A stretch of 64,000 nucleotides of DNA from Rhodococcus opacus B4 (GTDB lineage Bacteria > Actinomycetota > Actinomycetes > Mycobacteriales > Mycobacteriaceae). A program made the position numbers and the translations under genes. The stretch lies in the NCBI RefSeq assembly GCF_000010805.1, contig NC_012522.1, positions 1,488,001 to 1,552,000 on the forward strand, written 5' to 3'. Positions 63,683 to 64,000 of the stretch are shown here, piece by piece (position 1 is the stretch's first letter; the number at the start of each line of letters is the position of its first letter). Below the pieces are notes generated by a model, which did not search any database, had not been told where the DNA came from, and saw nothing but the letters and a program-made list of their open reading frames with translations.

Positions 63683-64000
63683 ATGGAGACGGTCGCGGTC
63701 CGCCGGCTCGACGCGACCGACTGGGATGCGGTGCTCCGGATCTACTCCGAGGGGATCGCGACGCGACGGGCGACGTTCGACACGCAGACCCCCACCCGGT
63801 CCGAACTGGACGCGCGGTGGCTGGACGGACACCGGTGGGTGGCCGAGGTGGACGGGACGGTCGCCGGGTGGGCGACCCTCTCCCCCGTGTCGTCGCGGCG
63901 CTGCTTCCGCGGGGTGGCGGAGAACTCCGTGTACACGGCCGGGGAGTTCCGCGGCGTGGGCGTCGGGACCGCGCTGATGCGGCGGCTCATCGACGAGGCC
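63683..64000 (+). CDS. GNAT acetyltransferase, phosphinothricin-acetyltransferase-like, C-terminus cut
   Basis: The first 106 residues of a GNAT protein: VRRLDATDWDAVLRIYSEGIATRRATFDT is the typical Pat/MddA opening, then VAEVDGTVAGWATLSPVS and the acetyl-CoA loop VYTAGEFRGVGVGTALMRRLIDEA, where the window ends. Members acetylate phosphinothricin, methionine sulfone or other amines. An in-frame ATG at 63608 would add 25 residues unlike the family. The 179-bp gap before it contains nothing else I recognise. Confidence 0.75.
   Translation, partial: METVAVRRLDATDWDAVLRIYSEGIATRRATFDTQTPTRSELDARWLDGHRWVAEVDGTVAGWATLSPVSSRRCFRGVAENSVYTAGEFRGVGVGTALMRRLIDEA

Overview
The window is high-GC DNA with very dense coding on both strands, frequent GTG starts and many 4-bp start/stop overlaps. 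It carries an Emb-type arabinosyltransferase, a DesA3-like membrane desaturase, an Eis-family acetyltransferase, an EspC/WXG-like secretion cassette and a short NlpC/P60 wall hydrolase. Together these point to a mycolic-acid actinobacterium, most likely Rhodococcus (inference; no database search was possible). I see no rRNA, tRNA, CRISPR array, transposase or phage gene.

Layout. 1-10.5 kb: truncated nhaA, a pRiA4b-type protein, small hydrolases, an ADP-ribosylglycohydrolase, two tandem secreted paralogues, and a three-gene operon encoding an EspC-like protein, a 783-aa WXG-containing protein and a lipoprotein. 10.6-13.3 kb: desaturase facing a glutamine-synthetase-like gene coupled to a 41-aa membrane ORF. 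13.4-17.2 kb: a GntR island (DUF2848, MHS transporter, nitrilase-fold hydrolase) with two matching operator sites. 17.2-22 kb: a PucR regulator divergent from an aldehyde dehydrogenase and a GMC oxidoreductase. 22-24.8 kb: NlpC/P60, alpha/beta hydrolase and two flavin reductases. 24.9-36.3 kb: an organosulfur-type island with a complete Dpp-type ABC importer, two luciferase-like monooxygenases, a MocR regulator, a hydrolase and MetY. 36.3-45 kb: amine oxidase, an SDR without the usual catalytic residues, a DUF4232 lipoprotein, a solitary Emb gene, TerB, AlkD-like and DUF429 genes.

45-63.5 kb looks like one catabolic region. A six-gene minus-strand run (flavin reductase, HpaB-type monooxygenase, RidA, DUF1028, M20 amidohydrolase, aspartase) has four successive 4-bp overlaps. 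To its left is an NCS1 permease; to its right are an APC permease, a LysR and a TetR regulator, a trimethylamine/histamine-dehydrogenase-family flavoprotein, a cupin and an aldehyde dehydrogenase. The promoters of the NCS1 permease, the six-gene operon and the APC permease share a motif AATCTGTACA-N19-TGCAT with identical spacing and orientation. This suggests a regulon converting a nitrogenous compound to fumarate and ammonia. Histamine through imidazoleacetate and aspartate is one hypothesis that fits the enzyme set.

A second theme is a family of intergenic palindromes. One class (core GTGAGTACTTG...CAAGTACTCAC and relatives, often flanked by GGCGGCGGAGCCGC) sits mainly at 3' ends and repeatedly supplies the stop codons of the adjoining genes. 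Another class (GTGAGTGGC...GCCACTCAC) occurs three times in 1.1 kb near the left end.

Functions come from recognising motifs by eye. Enzyme families are much safer than substrates. Start codons were chosen from ribosome-binding sites and overlaps and may be wrong by a few codons.
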